The notes under the pieces: model-generated
Seen by the model: only the letters and a program-made list of their open reading frames with translations
Told to the model about the DNA's origin: nothing
The model's database searches: none
In this document: piece by piece, positions 36,201 through 42,877 of the stretch
Position numbering within the stretch: the first letter of the stretch is position 1
Layout: each line of letters opens with the position of its first letter
Translations under genes and position numbers: made by a program
Source: Haloplanus sp. XH21
GTDB lineage: Archaea; Halobacteriota; Halobacteria; Halobacteriales; Haloferacaceae
Length of the DNA stretch: 64,000 nt
Reading direction: 5' to 3'
NCBI RefSeq assembly: GCF_023276355.1
Contig: NZ_JALLPL010000001.1
Location: 806,001 to 870,000 of the forward strand

Positions 36201-36307
36201 GCGACCAGGTCGTCGCCCCCGGCGCCTCCTGTCGGACCCAGCTCGGCGACGAGTTCGACGAGGAGCCACCGACGCCGATCGAGCAGGTCGCCGCCGCGCT
36301 CACGTAG
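33242..36307 (+). CDS. dld: FAD-linked D-lactate dehydrogenase fused to Fe-S/CCG domains
   Basis: A 1021-aa flavin-iron-sulfur enzyme predicted to oxidise D-lactate (or another 2-hydroxyacid). It has a PCMH-type FAD domain (about 55-290: VLPRGGGTSLAGQTVNEAVV; GGAIGNNSTGSHSLKYGKTD), an FAD-oxidase C-terminal domain (GEHGDGHARTQWN), a twin 4Fe-4S region (CHGCGGCRGP...MCP; CIGCKGCSKDCPSE), and a C-terminal CCG module (YHGHCHQKATN; GCCGMAGSFGYEAEHYSM). The CCG module closely resembles the one in the nearby LutB-type protein. It is divergent from lctP. Glycolate or other hydroxyacids remain possible substrates. Confidence 0.88.
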   Translation: MATTGDSLDDPASEGDYDYRSDDVDRPGMVDDLETLLDGDVRFDDYSRQLYATDASAYEVTPVGVVFPTSTDDVVAAVEYCADRGIPVLPRGGGTSLAGQTVNEAVVVDFSRHMTDVLAVDPGEGRARAHPGVNLGDLNAELEPHDLKFAPDPAWGDKSALGGAIGNNSTGSHSLKYGKTDAYVEEVEAVLADGTVTTFGEVSLEALRAGADPDGDIESRIYAEVCRIIDEEADEVAERYPDMKRNVSGYNLDMLIDEAETGSVNLARLLAGSEGTLALVTEATVSLEPVPETKAVALLTYDDLLDAMEDVEPILEHDPAAVEVMDDVLLGLARETAEFADVVGMLPEGTDSVLLVEFYADSNADGQQKVADLIADRVPDGDPAVAPDEGAADYTVDPRRARSAMEAHDAETRAKFWKMRKSGLPILLGRTTDDKHLAFIEDTAIPAANLPDYVADFQELLEDFETRTTYYAHAGPGVLHIRPLVNTKTVEGIAEMEAIADAATDLVVKYNGSVSGEHGDGHARTQWNRKLYGDRLWTTFRDLKTAFDPDWLLNPGNVCGYADDEPMPDRTPERAAAFDMTENLRFGADYEFDAGFDPALDWDNENGFQGMVELCHGCGGCRGPQDTTGGVMCPTYRASQEEITSTRGRANLLRQAMSGDLDDEEQFDVEFMHEVLDLCIGCKGCSKDCPSEVDLAKLKAEVTHEHHQRHGASLRDRLFANIDTLNAVGSALAPLSNLASKVPGARTVMEKTLGIAADRSLPTFHRESLLDWFESRGGAQVPVTDADRRVLLVPDSHTNYNDPDVGKAAVEVLEAANVHVDVPEDVTGSGRPPFSKGFIETARDRARENVAALAPRVREGWDVVVVEPSDAVMMQSDYRDLLSGDDVDDVSSNTYGVMEYLDTFRLDERLAVDAPATSLTYHGHCHQKATNKDHHAVGVLRRAGYDVDPLDSGCCGMAGSFGYEAEHYSMSQAIGNILFEQVDASPGDQVVAPGASCRTQLGDEFDEEPPTPIEQVAAALT

Positions 36308-37070
36308 GATCGAACGGCGTTCCCGCGGTCCACAGGCGGTCGACGTACGCGCGGGCCCATCGGGTCGCCGCGGGGTCGTCGTTGCCGACGAAGCCGAGCG
36401 GCGTGTCGTCGCGGTAGACCACCAGCCCCATCTCGGGGCCGTCGGGCGTCTCCGCGAGGACGAGCGTGATCGGGGCGGCGTGGTCGGTGCGCCGGACCCC
36501 GACGCGGCCGAGTGCGACCGACTCCCGGAGGTCGTCCGGCCGCGTCTCCGCGATCCGGTCGAGCACCCGGTCGGTCGTGACGAACGTCCCGGTCATCGCG
36601 TCCTCGACGATCCGGTCGTGATAGAGGCTGGCGTGTCGGTCGAGAAAGCGCGCGGAATAGGCCGAGACGTGGGTCGCCGTCTCGATTAGCGTGGTGACGC
36701 GATCGACGGGCTGATAGGGGGCGTGTGGCGTCGATTCGACGAGCGTCGCGCCGTCGAAGACGCCCGGTGCGATTTCGGTCTGCAGATCGACGCCCTCGAA
36801 CAGCGACGCCGCGTCGGCGATGGCGCCGATCCGCTCGACCCGCCGGTCGTGCTCGTCGAGCGCGAGCCGACCCAGCGGCGTCAGGCGATACCCGGCCGTC
36901 GTCGACGCCGCGAACCCCACGGTCGACAGTTCACGAAGCGAGCGGTCGAGGGTCGACCGCGAGACATCAACCGCCTCCAGCAGCGTCGCTTTCGGCTGCG
37001 GCTCCGGGTCGAGCGCGCGAAGCGTTGTCCGTCGCCGCTCGACGATAGCCGCGGGCGATCGGTCGGTCAT
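36300..37070 (-). CDS. Winged-helix regulator with FilR1-type (DUF1724) domain
   Basis: A 256-aa transcription regulator. It has an N-terminal winged helix (about 5-85; ATLLEAVDVSRSTLDRSLREL is the recognition-helix region, GYRLTPLGRLALDEHDRRV the wing) and a C-terminal FilR1/DUF1724-type sensor with ATHVSAYSARFLDRHASLYH and APITLVLAETPDGPEMGLVV. The start is ATG 37070; twelve more upstream residues look non-domain. It is convergent with dld (8-bp overlap), so it may control the lactate genes, but proximity is the only evidence. A strong TATA (minus strand ATGATATATAAGGATA, about 37122-37137) lies upstream. Confidence 0.82.
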   Translation of the reverse strand: MTDRSPAAIVERRRTTLRALDPEPQPKATLLEAVDVSRSTLDRSLRELSTVGFAASTTAGYRLTPLGRLALDEHDRRVERIGAIADAASLFEGVDLQTEIAPGVFDGATLVESTPHAPYQPVDRVTTLIETATHVSAYSARFLDRHASLYHDRIVEDAMTGTFVTTDRVLDRIAETRPDDLRESVALGRVGVRRTDHAAPITLVLAETPDGPEMGLVVYRDDTPLGFVGNDDPAATRWARAYVDRLWTAGTPFDPT

Positions 37071-37258
37071 CGCCCCCCGACCGATCCGCGGCTGACCGAT
37101 CGCCATTTAGCACTTTCGGCGATATCCTTATATATCATCTATCAGCGCGTGACGCATTTCGCGGCAGATAACATGAATATGGCGGTGGGTAATGCTGTGA
37201 GTGCCGGGGTGCCTCTGACACACGGGGTCGTGGCGGGTCGTTCGACCTGCTTCCCGGT

Positions 37259-37300
37259 GCCCGGCGGCGAGCGAGTTTGCCCGGACTCGCTCGCTGCCGG
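37259..37300. terminator. Strong hairpin downstream of the DUF123 gene
   Basis: CCCGGCGGCGAGCGAG and CTCGCTCGCTGCCGGG pair over 16 bases with one mismatch around a 10-base loop. It lies 27 bp past the stop of the minus-strand DUF123 gene and before the promoter of the regulator gene, so a transcript-end or RNA-stability hairpin is the simplest reading. No T-tract follows. A small in-frame stretch at 37173-37313 on the plus strand crosses it and is not considered a gene. Confidence 0.5.
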
Positions 37301-37326
37301 GTGTCCCCGGTGACCGAACGCGCCAG

Positions 37327-37758
37327 TTACTTCTCCGCCGCTCGGTGTGCTGCGCTGACGGTATTGGTCAGCGTCTCGGCATCCTTCCCGGCCGCGAGGT
37401 GTGAGCGACAGTTACAGTCCGACGCACCGAAGCCGGGAATCGGTCCCGTGGGGAGGCGGTCCGCGACCGCACATTCGGCGTCGGTCCCGGACGTGGTGAC
37501 GACGATGTGCAGGTCGGTCGCCGGATGCCCGGCGAGATAGTCGATATGCCAGTGGCGAACGTCGTGGTCGCCCGCCGCGACCCGCCGGTGGCGATCGACG
37601 CGGCTGAACCCGCCGCTCCCGAGCGCGCTTCCCGTGTAGGCGTACGCCCCGGCCGGCACGCGGTGGTCGCCGAGCGCGCCGACCTCGACATCCGCCGCTC
37701 GCGACAGTTCGAGGACGAGCGTGTACGTCCCCCCAGTGTGTTGCCCGTCGTCGGCCAT
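37327..37758 (-). CDS. DUF123 (GIY-YIG-like) protein
   Basis: A 143-aa protein of the DUF123/COG1833 family, related to GIY-YIG nucleases and found as the Uri-type domain in archaeal endonucleases. Visible blocks are GTYTLVLELSRAADVEVGAL, VPAGAYAYTGSALGSGGFSR (the YTG-G element), VRHWHIDYLAGHPATDLHIV and GASDCNCRSHL. The Tyr-Gly and His-Trp-His-Ile-Asp-Tyr residues match the family. A nuclease activity is possible but not established for stand-alone forms. It is divergent from the MrfA-like helicase gene, 74 bp apart. Confidence 0.82.
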   Translation of the reverse strand: MADDGQHTGGTYTLVLELSRAADVEVGALGDHRVPAGAYAYTGSALGSGGFSRVDRHRRVAAGDHDVRHWHIDYLAGHPATDLHIVVTTSGTDAECAVADRLPTGPIPGFGASDCNCRSHLAAGKDAETLTNTVSAAHRAAEK

Positions 37759-37832
37759 ACGGAGTCGGGGGACCGCCCCTGCAAAACGCTACCGACCGCA
37801 ACCGGTATGGTCGCGCCGACCCGAGCGGGGTC

Positions 37833-40136
37833 GTGGACGACGCCGTCGACCGACTCCGGGCACGCGCCGACGGGGAACTCGCGGACTACCGTCGCCGTCC
37901 CGGCCGCGACCCGACGTACGCCGACTGTGACCTCGAACCCCGGCTGGAAAGCGCGCTCGCCGACCGCGGCATCGACCGCCTCTATCGCCACCAGGCCGCG
38001 GCCATCGAGGCCGTCCGCGACGGCCGCGATGTCGTGCTCGCGACGCCCACGGCCAGCGGCAAGAGCCTGGCCTACACCGTTCCGGCGGTCGAACGCGCGA
38101 TGGACCACGGCGGACGCACGCTGTATCTCGGCCCGCAGAACGCCCTCATCGCGGACCAGGCCGACACCCTCGACGGCCTCGCCCGCGACCTCGGATTCGG
38201 TAGTCGCGTCTCGGTCGACACCTACACGGGCCGCCTCTCGAAGACCGAAAAGCGCGACGTGCGCGACCGCCGGCCGACGGTTCTGCTGTCGAATCCCGAT
38301 ATGCTTCACTACGGGCTCTTGCCCCACGGTCACCGCCTCTGGGAGTGGCTGTTCGCCTCCCTGGATCTCGTCGTCATCGACGAAATACACGACTACCGCG
38401 GGGTGTTCGGGAGCCACGTCGCTCTCGTCCTCCGCCGTCTCGCGCGCCTCTGTGAGCGGTTCGACAGCGACCCCCAGTTCGTCTGCTGCTCGGCCACCAT
38501 CGGCAACCCGGTCGACCACGCCGCTCGGCTGACCGGCCGCCCCGAATCCGGGTTCGCGCTCGTCGACGAGGCGACGAGCGGTCGCGGGCCGCGCCACTGG
38601 GTGTTGTGGAACCCGCCGGAGTACGAGGGGGATCGTGGCTCGGGTCGCCGGCGATCGAGCCACGTCGAGACGAAACGCCTGTTCGCCGACCTCGTGTCGG
38701 ACGGCCACCAGACCCTGGTGTTCACGCGGGCGCGCCAAACCGCCGAGCGCTACGCGACCGAGAGCGCCGACGCCCTGCGCGACCGGGGCGCGAGCGACCT
38801 CGCGAGACGGATCGAGGCCTACCAGGCCTCACTGCGCGACGACCGCCGGCGCGACATCGAAGACGGTCTCCACGACGGCGACGTGGCCGGCGTCTGGAGC
38901 ACCAGCGCGCTCGAACTCGGCGTCGACGTGGGCGGTCTCGACGCCGTCCTCCTCGACGGCTACCCCGGGACCCGGATGGCGACGTTTCAGCGCGCCGGCC
39001 GGGCGGGCCGTGGCGACGACGCCGCGCTCATCGGCCTCGTCGCCGGCGAGGACCAACTCGACCAGTATCTGGTCGCGAACCCCGACGACCTCTTCGCGGG
39101 CGACCCCGAGCGCGCGATGGTTGACCCCGCGAACGACCACCTGCTCCCGGATCACGTCGCGGCGGCGGCCGCCGAGAACTGGCTGTCGGCCGACGACGAC
39201 GCCCACTTCGGCGAGACCTTCGACGATGTGATGGCCGACCTCGTCGATGCCGGCCGCCTGGAGCGCCGCGAGACCGAGGACGGCCCGCGGTGGACCCACG
39301 CGGGCGACCGGAGCCCCCAGCACGAGACGAATCTCCGCCGGATCGACGACCGCGACGTGGACCTGCTGGCCGACGGCGACGTCATCGCCACGCTCGGCCT
39401 CGGCGACGCCCTCCGTGACGCCCACCCCGGCGCCATCTACCACCACCAGGGCCAGTCCTACGAGGTGGCCGACCTGGATCTGGACCGCGACGTGGCGACC
39501 CTGCAGTCCACCTGGGCGGACTACTACACGCGCGTCCTGACGGAGAAATCCATCGCGGTGGACCGGGACCGGGCGTCGACCGCCCTGTCGGCCCGACCGG
39601 ACGTGGCCGTCACCCTCGCCGATGTCACCGTTACCGAACGGGTGACGGGCTACGAACGCCGCGACGCGGGGCGGGGCGAGACGCTGGGCGAGGAGGCGCT
39701 CGACCTGCCCGAGACGACGCTGTCCACGACGGCGCTGTATTTCACGGTCCCCACGGATCTGGAGGGGGAGATGCGTGCCATCGGCGACTTTAATGGTGGA
39801 ATCCACGCCGCGGAACACGGTCTCATCTCGCTGTTCCCGCTCGAACTCCTCTGTGACCGGGCGGACGTGGGTGGGCTTTCGACGCCACACCACCCCCACA
39901 CCGGCGCGAGTACGGTTTTCGTCTACGACGGCCACCCCGGCGGCGTCGGTCTCGTCCGCGCCGGCTACGAGCGCATCGAACCGCTCCTGGAGCGCACGGC
40001 GCGGATGCTCCGCGCCTGTGACTGTGCCGACGGCTGTCCGGCCTGCGTCCAGTCGCCCCACTGCGGGAACGCGAACGACCCCCTCGCACCCGACCCCGCC
40101 GCATATCTCCTGGACGCGTTGAGCGGTCGGGGCTGA
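37833..40136 (+). CDS. MrfA/YprA-like DEAD/H helicase with DUF1998 zinc domain
   Basis: A 767-aa superfamily 2 helicase. It has the Q-motif-like YRHQAAAIEAVRDGRDVVLA, Walker A ATPTASGKS, LSNPDMLHYG, DEIH in VVIDEIHDYRGVFGSH, CCSATIGNP (motif III), VFTRARQTAERYA (IV), STSALELGVDVGGLDAV (V) and TFQRAGRAGRGDDAAL (VI). The C-terminal DUF1998 domain ends in the four-Cys site CDCADGCPACVQSPHCGN. Family member MrfA of Bacillus repairs mitomycin-type DNA damage, so a repair role is likely. The start is GTG 37833; no in-frame ATG nearby gives a better N-terminus. Confidence 0.9.
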   Translation: MDDAVDRLRARADGELADYRRRPGRDPTYADCDLEPRLESALADRGIDRLYRHQAAAIEAVRDGRDVVLATPTASGKSLAYTVPAVERAMDHGGRTLYLGPQNALIADQADTLDGLARDLGFGSRVSVDTYTGRLSKTEKRDVRDRRPTVLLSNPDMLHYGLLPHGHRLWEWLFASLDLVVIDEIHDYRGVFGSHVALVLRRLARLCERFDSDPQFVCCSATIGNPVDHAARLTGRPESGFALVDEATSGRGPRHWVLWNPPEYEGDRGSGRRRSSHVETKRLFADLVSDGHQTLVFTRARQTAERYATESADALRDRGASDLARRIEAYQASLRDDRRRDIEDGLHDGDVAGVWSTSALELGVDVGGLDAVLLDGYPGTRMATFQRAGRAGRGDDAALIGLVAGEDQLDQYLVANPDDLFAGDPERAMVDPANDHLLPDHVAAAAAENWLSADDDAHFGETFDDVMADLVDAGRLERRETEDGPRWTHAGDRSPQHETNLRRIDDRDVDLLADGDVIATLGLGDALRDAHPGAIYHHQGQSYEVADLDLDRDVATLQSTWADYYTRVLTEKSIAVDRDRASTALSARPDVAVTLADVTVTERVTGYERRDAGRGETLGEEALDLPETTLSTTALYFTVPTDLEGEMRAIGDFNGGIHAAEHGLISLFPLELLCDRADVGGLSTPHHPHTGASTVFVYDGHPGGVGLVRAGYERIEPLLERTARMLRACDCADGCPACVQSPHCGNANDPLAPDPAAYLLDALSGRG

Positions 40137-40217
40137 GACGGAGTATCGTCACTGTCTCCCGGTGGGTCGCCAAGACGGTCCCGCGAACCACCGGTACTGA
40201 CTGCCGATAAACCGTAT
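40137..40217. repeat. Palindromic intergenic repeat, copy 3
   Basis: An 81-bp palindrome directly after the helicase stop. The left end GACGGAGTATCGTCACTG has drifted, the inner stem CCGGTGGGTCGCC faces GCGAACCACCGG, the loop AAGACGGTCC is the same as in copy 1, and the right end is CGATAAACCGTAT. It separates the helicase gene from the iron-linked glycosyltransferase gene. Confidence 0.82.
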
Positions 40218-40246
40218 GAGGCGGATCGCCGAAGAACGACAGGTAC

Positions 40247-40262
40247 TTTAGGCCGCCCTAAA
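40247..40262. promoter_or_regulatory. 16-bp palindromic operator, likely iron-responsive (DtxR-type)
   Basis: TTTAGGCCGCCCTAAA is a near-perfect palindrome (TTTAGG facing CCTAAA) overlapping the only TATA-like sequence (TACTTTAGG) and ending 11 bases before the ATG of the RGP-like gene. The reverse complement of this exact sequence occurs at the Fe(III) transporter promoter at 41700-41715. DtxR-family iron repressors bind related TTAGG...CCTAA palindromes, so iron repression is inferred. Confidence 0.7.
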
Positions 40263-40273
40263 GATTGGCGGGC

Positions 40274-41437
40274 ATGAGTGCAGATGTCTGCGTAATCATC
40301 CCGACGATCAGGGAGTACGAATGCGTGCGGTCGTACGTCGCGAACGCCGAGAAGCACGGGTTCGATACGGACCGACTGGAGTTCGTCCTGGTGACCGAGG
40401 ATCACTGTCCGACCGACGACATGCAAGCCATGCTCGACGACCTGGGCGTCGAGGGCGAGGTGTTCGATGGGAGTCGTCGCGAGGAGTGGATGGAAGCCAA
40501 CGATGTCGGCGACTACACCCACCTGATTCCGGCGCGGAGCCACGCCCAGACGAGTTTCGGCCTCCTGTACCTCTGGGCCCACGACCACCCCTACGCCGTC
40601 TTCATCGACGACGACACCCTCCCCCACGAGGACGTGGACTTCTTCGGCACGCACATGCGGAATCTGACCGAGGAGCGCACCGTCGAATCCGTGCGGTCGG
40701 ACGAGAACTGGGTGAACGTGCTCTATCACGCCGCCGACGAACACGGTCTCTACCCCCGCGGCTACCCCTACTCGGCGATGGACGAGACGGTCGAAACGGG
40801 CGAGACCACGGTCGACGACGTGGTCGCCTCCCAGGGCCTGTGGACGAACGTTCCCGACCTGGACGCGGTGCGCATCCTGATGGACGGCGACCTGCAGGGA
40901 CAGGCCGAGACGCGCCTGACCGCCGCCGACTTCGGCCCCGACTTCGTGGCCGAATCCGGCCAGTATCTCACCGTCTGCTCCATGAACCTCGCCTTCCGCC
41001 GGGAGGTCGTCCCCGCGTTCTACCAGCTACCGATGGACGACAACGAGTGGTCGGTCGGTCGCTTCGACGACATCTGGAGCGGCGTCTTCCTCAAACGCGC
41101 GGCCGATCTGCTCGACAAGCAGATCGTTACGGGCGACCCGCTCTGTGAGCACAACAAGGCGCCTCGGTCGACGTTCGACGACCTCCACAACGAGGTGGCG
41201 GGGCTGGAGCTCAACGAACACCTGTGGGAACTCATCGACGACGCGGCGCCGTCGGTCGGCGAGGACGAGGACCCGTACGCCGTCATCTTCGAGTCGATGG
41301 CCGACCGACTCGTGGACGCCGAGGCCGACTACCGCAACGGCGACTTCCTCGCTCACGTCGGTACGTACATGCACGACTGGCTCGACTGTCTCGACGAACT
41401 CCAGACCGCCCAGCGGTCGGTCCCCGCCGACGACTGA
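40274..41437 (+). CDS. RGP/UDP-arabinopyranose mutase-like glycosyltransferase (GT75-like)
   Basis: A 387-aa soluble protein resembling plant reversibly glycosylated polypeptides/UDP-arabinopyranose mutases. It has an N-terminal GT-A-like strand VCVIIPTIREYECVRSYV, the acidic metal site VFIDDDTLPHED, SQGLWTNVPDLDAVRILMDG (matching the plant GLW-N-PDYDA block), VCSMNLAFRREVVPAFY and VGRFDDIWSGVFLKRAAD (matching MNLAF and GRYDDMWAG), then a histidine-containing CEHNKAPRSTF. Haloarchaeal members are often labelled alpha-1,4-glucan-protein synthase. ATG 40274 is the start because the shared palindrome lies just before it. Its likely iron control is unexplained; UDP-sugar mutase or self-glycosylation is inferred. 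Confidence 0.75.
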   Translation: MSADVCVIIPTIREYECVRSYVANAEKHGFDTDRLEFVLVTEDHCPTDDMQAMLDDLGVEGEVFDGSRREEWMEANDVGDYTHLIPARSHAQTSFGLLYLWAHDHPYAVFIDDDTLPHEDVDFFGTHMRNLTEERTVESVRSDENWVNVLYHAADEHGLYPRGYPYSAMDETVETGETTVDDVVASQGLWTNVPDLDAVRILMDGDLQGQAETRLTAADFGPDFVAESGQYLTVCSMNLAFRREVVPAFYQLPMDDNEWSVGRFDDIWSGVFLKRAADLLDKQIVTGDPLCEHNKAPRSTFDDLHNEVAGLELNEHLWELIDDAAPSVGEDEDPYAVIFESMADRLVDAEADYRNGDFLAHVGTYMHDWLDCLDELQTAQRSVPADD

Positions 41438-41443
41438 ACGATT

Positions 41444-41527
41444 TATACGGGTTCTTGTCCCTGTCTTCCGGTGGATCGCCACGACGGATCGGCGACCTAC
41501 CGGTACTGACTTCCAATAAACCGTATT
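41444..41527. repeat. Palindromic intergenic repeat, copy 4
   Basis: An 84-bp member of the palindrome family just after the RGP-like gene. Left end TATACGGGTTCTTGTCC faces right end CCAATAAACCGTATTA; inner stem TTCCGGTGGATCGCC faces GGCGACCTACCGGTA; the loop is ACGACGGATC. Copies 3 and 4 thus flank the RGP-like gene on both sides in the same orientation. Confidence 0.83.
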
Positions 41528-41535
41528 AGAGCACC

Positions 41536-41660
41536 CACCCACCGCGAACGAACGGAGTGAGCGGCCAAGAGCCGACCAACGGGAGGCTCGCAGGCTTTTG
41601 GTCGAGCTTTTGTCAGGGAGCGAGCGACCGCGGCAAAAGGGCGGTCTGCGGTGCGAATCT
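41536..41660. repeat. Imperfect repeat block (TTTTGG...AGCTTTTG type)
   Basis: A block between palindrome copy 4 and the transporter promoter contains GAACGGAGTGAGCGGCC, CGACCAACGGGAGGC, GGCTTTTGGTCGAGCTTTTG, AGCGAGCGACCG and GGCAAAAGGGCGG. Parts of it recur in the insert after ilvD (53063-53160), including a TTTTGG...AGCTTTTG core and a closing AAAAGG. I recall similar blocks in haloarchaeal intergenic DNA but cannot verify this here. No gene is seen in the stretch. Confidence 0.5.
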
Positions 41661-41690
41661 ACCGTGACCCCCGCTAACCGAACCGGCAAG

Positions 41691-41715
41691 TATAAGTGTT
41701 TTAGGGCGGCCTAAA
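41691..41715 (+). promoter_or_regulatory. Fe(III) transporter promoter with 16-bp operator
   Basis: TATA element TATAAGT at 41691-41697 lies about 27 bases before the ATG at 41722, so transcription likely starts at or next to the start codon. The palindrome TTTAGGGCGGCCTAAA at 41700-41715 sits between TATA and the start. A bound repressor would block initiation. It is the exact reverse complement of the site before the RGP-like gene. Confidence 0.75.
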
Positions 41716-41721
41716 TCACGT

Positions 41722-42867
41722 ATGGACGAGACTCGAAGCTCCCGCCGGCGCATTCTGCGGGTTGGAGGCGCTGCTGGACTGGCATCGATCGCGGGCTGTA
41801 ACGGGATCCTCGGCGGTGGCGGCACCGACGACTCGGGTGGCGATACCGTCGGACAGATCGGCTCCGGTCGGTCGCCGTTCGGCGATCGCGACATCTCGGG
41901 CGGCACGTCGATGTCCGAGATGCCGGATCTGAGCGGCGAGTTGACGCTCTATTCGGGTCGAGGCGAACCGCTGGTTGGGCGCCTCGTCAGCTTCATCGAG
42001 GAACTCTACCCCGATTTGACCATCCGACCGCGGTACAACTCGGCGTCGGAACTGGTGAACCAGATAGCGACGGAAGGCGAGGGCAGTCCGGCCGATGTCT
42101 TCTTCTCGGTCAACGCCGGCTCGCTCGGCGCGCTCAAGGACCGCGGACGGACGACCGAACTCCCGACCGAGGTCCTCGATATGGTGCCCGATCAGTTCCA
42201 CGACCCCGACGGCACCTGGATCGGCACGTCCGGGCGCGCGCGAACGATCCCCTACAACACGAACGCGCTCTCGGAGTCGGACATCCCCGACGACATCTTC
42301 GCGTTCCCCGAGACCGAGGCGTTCCGGGACGCCATCGGCTGTGCCCCCTCGTACAGTTCGTTCCAGGCGTTCATCACCGCGATGCGTGTCCTCAACGGCG
42401 AGGAGGAGACCCGCCAGTGGCTGAACGAGATGCAGGAACTCGGTCTGCAGCACAACTACGCCGACGAGTTCCTGGTCAGTCAGGCGGTCGCCAACGGCGA
42501 GCTCCGCGCTGGCTTCGCCAACCACTACTACATCCAGCGCGTCCTCGCTGGCCGCCCCGACGCCCCCATCGCCACCGCATTCACCGAGGGCGACGCGGGC
42601 GCCATCTTCAACGTCGCCGGCGCGGCCGCGCTCGATACGGCCGAGGACCCCGACCTCGCGGCCGACTTCGTGCGCCACCTGCTGTCGGCCGAGGCCCAGG
42701 ACTACTTCGCGCGGGAGACCTTCGAGTACCCGCTGGTGCCGGGCGTCGATCCGATCGGCCGTCTCCCCAGTATCGATGAATTGAACCCGCCCGAAGGATT
42801 AGACCTCACTCAGTTGTCCGACCTGGAGGGGACGGTGACCCTCCTTCGCGATGTCGGAATGCTCTGA
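41722..42867 (+). CDS. Fe(III) ABC transporter substrate-binding lipoprotein (Fbp/SfuA-like)
   Basis: Binding protein that captures ferric iron outside the cell. The 381-aa precursor has a twin-arginine signal (SSRRRILRVGG) and a lipobox ending ASIAGC with Cys26 as the lipid anchor, then a Gly/Asp-rich linker. The family 1 binding fold follows: GELTLYSGRGEPLVGRLVSF, QIATEGEGSPADVFFSVNAG, SGRARTIPYNT and AGFANHYYIQRVL, the latter holding the tandem tyrosines (NHYY) that bind Fe(III) in FbpA proteins. First gene of a three-gene unit, with the operator at its promoter. Confidence 0.9.
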   Translation: MDETRSSRRRILRVGGAAGLASIAGCNGILGGGGTDDSGGDTVGQIGSGRSPFGDRDISGGTSMSEMPDLSGELTLYSGRGEPLVGRLVSFIEELYPDLTIRPRYNSASELVNQIATEGEGSPADVFFSVNAGSLGALKDRGRTTELPTEVLDMVPDQFHDPDGTWIGTSGRARTIPYNTNALSESDIPDDIFAFPETEAFRDAIGCAPSYSSFQAFITAMRVLNGEEETRQWLNEMQELGLQHNYADEFLVSQAVANGELRAGFANHYYIQRVLAGRPDAPIATAFTEGDAGAIFNVAGAAALDTAEDPDLAADFVRHLLSAEAQDYFARETFEYPLVPGVDPIGRLPSIDELNPPEGLDLTQLSDLEGTVTLLRDVGML

Positions 42868-42877
42868 GACACACCCC

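Noticed and set aside
37173-37313. Possible 46-aa peptide upstream of the DUF123 gene
   Set aside because: It crosses a strong hairpin, has no ribosome-binding site or promoter of its own, and no recognisable composition.
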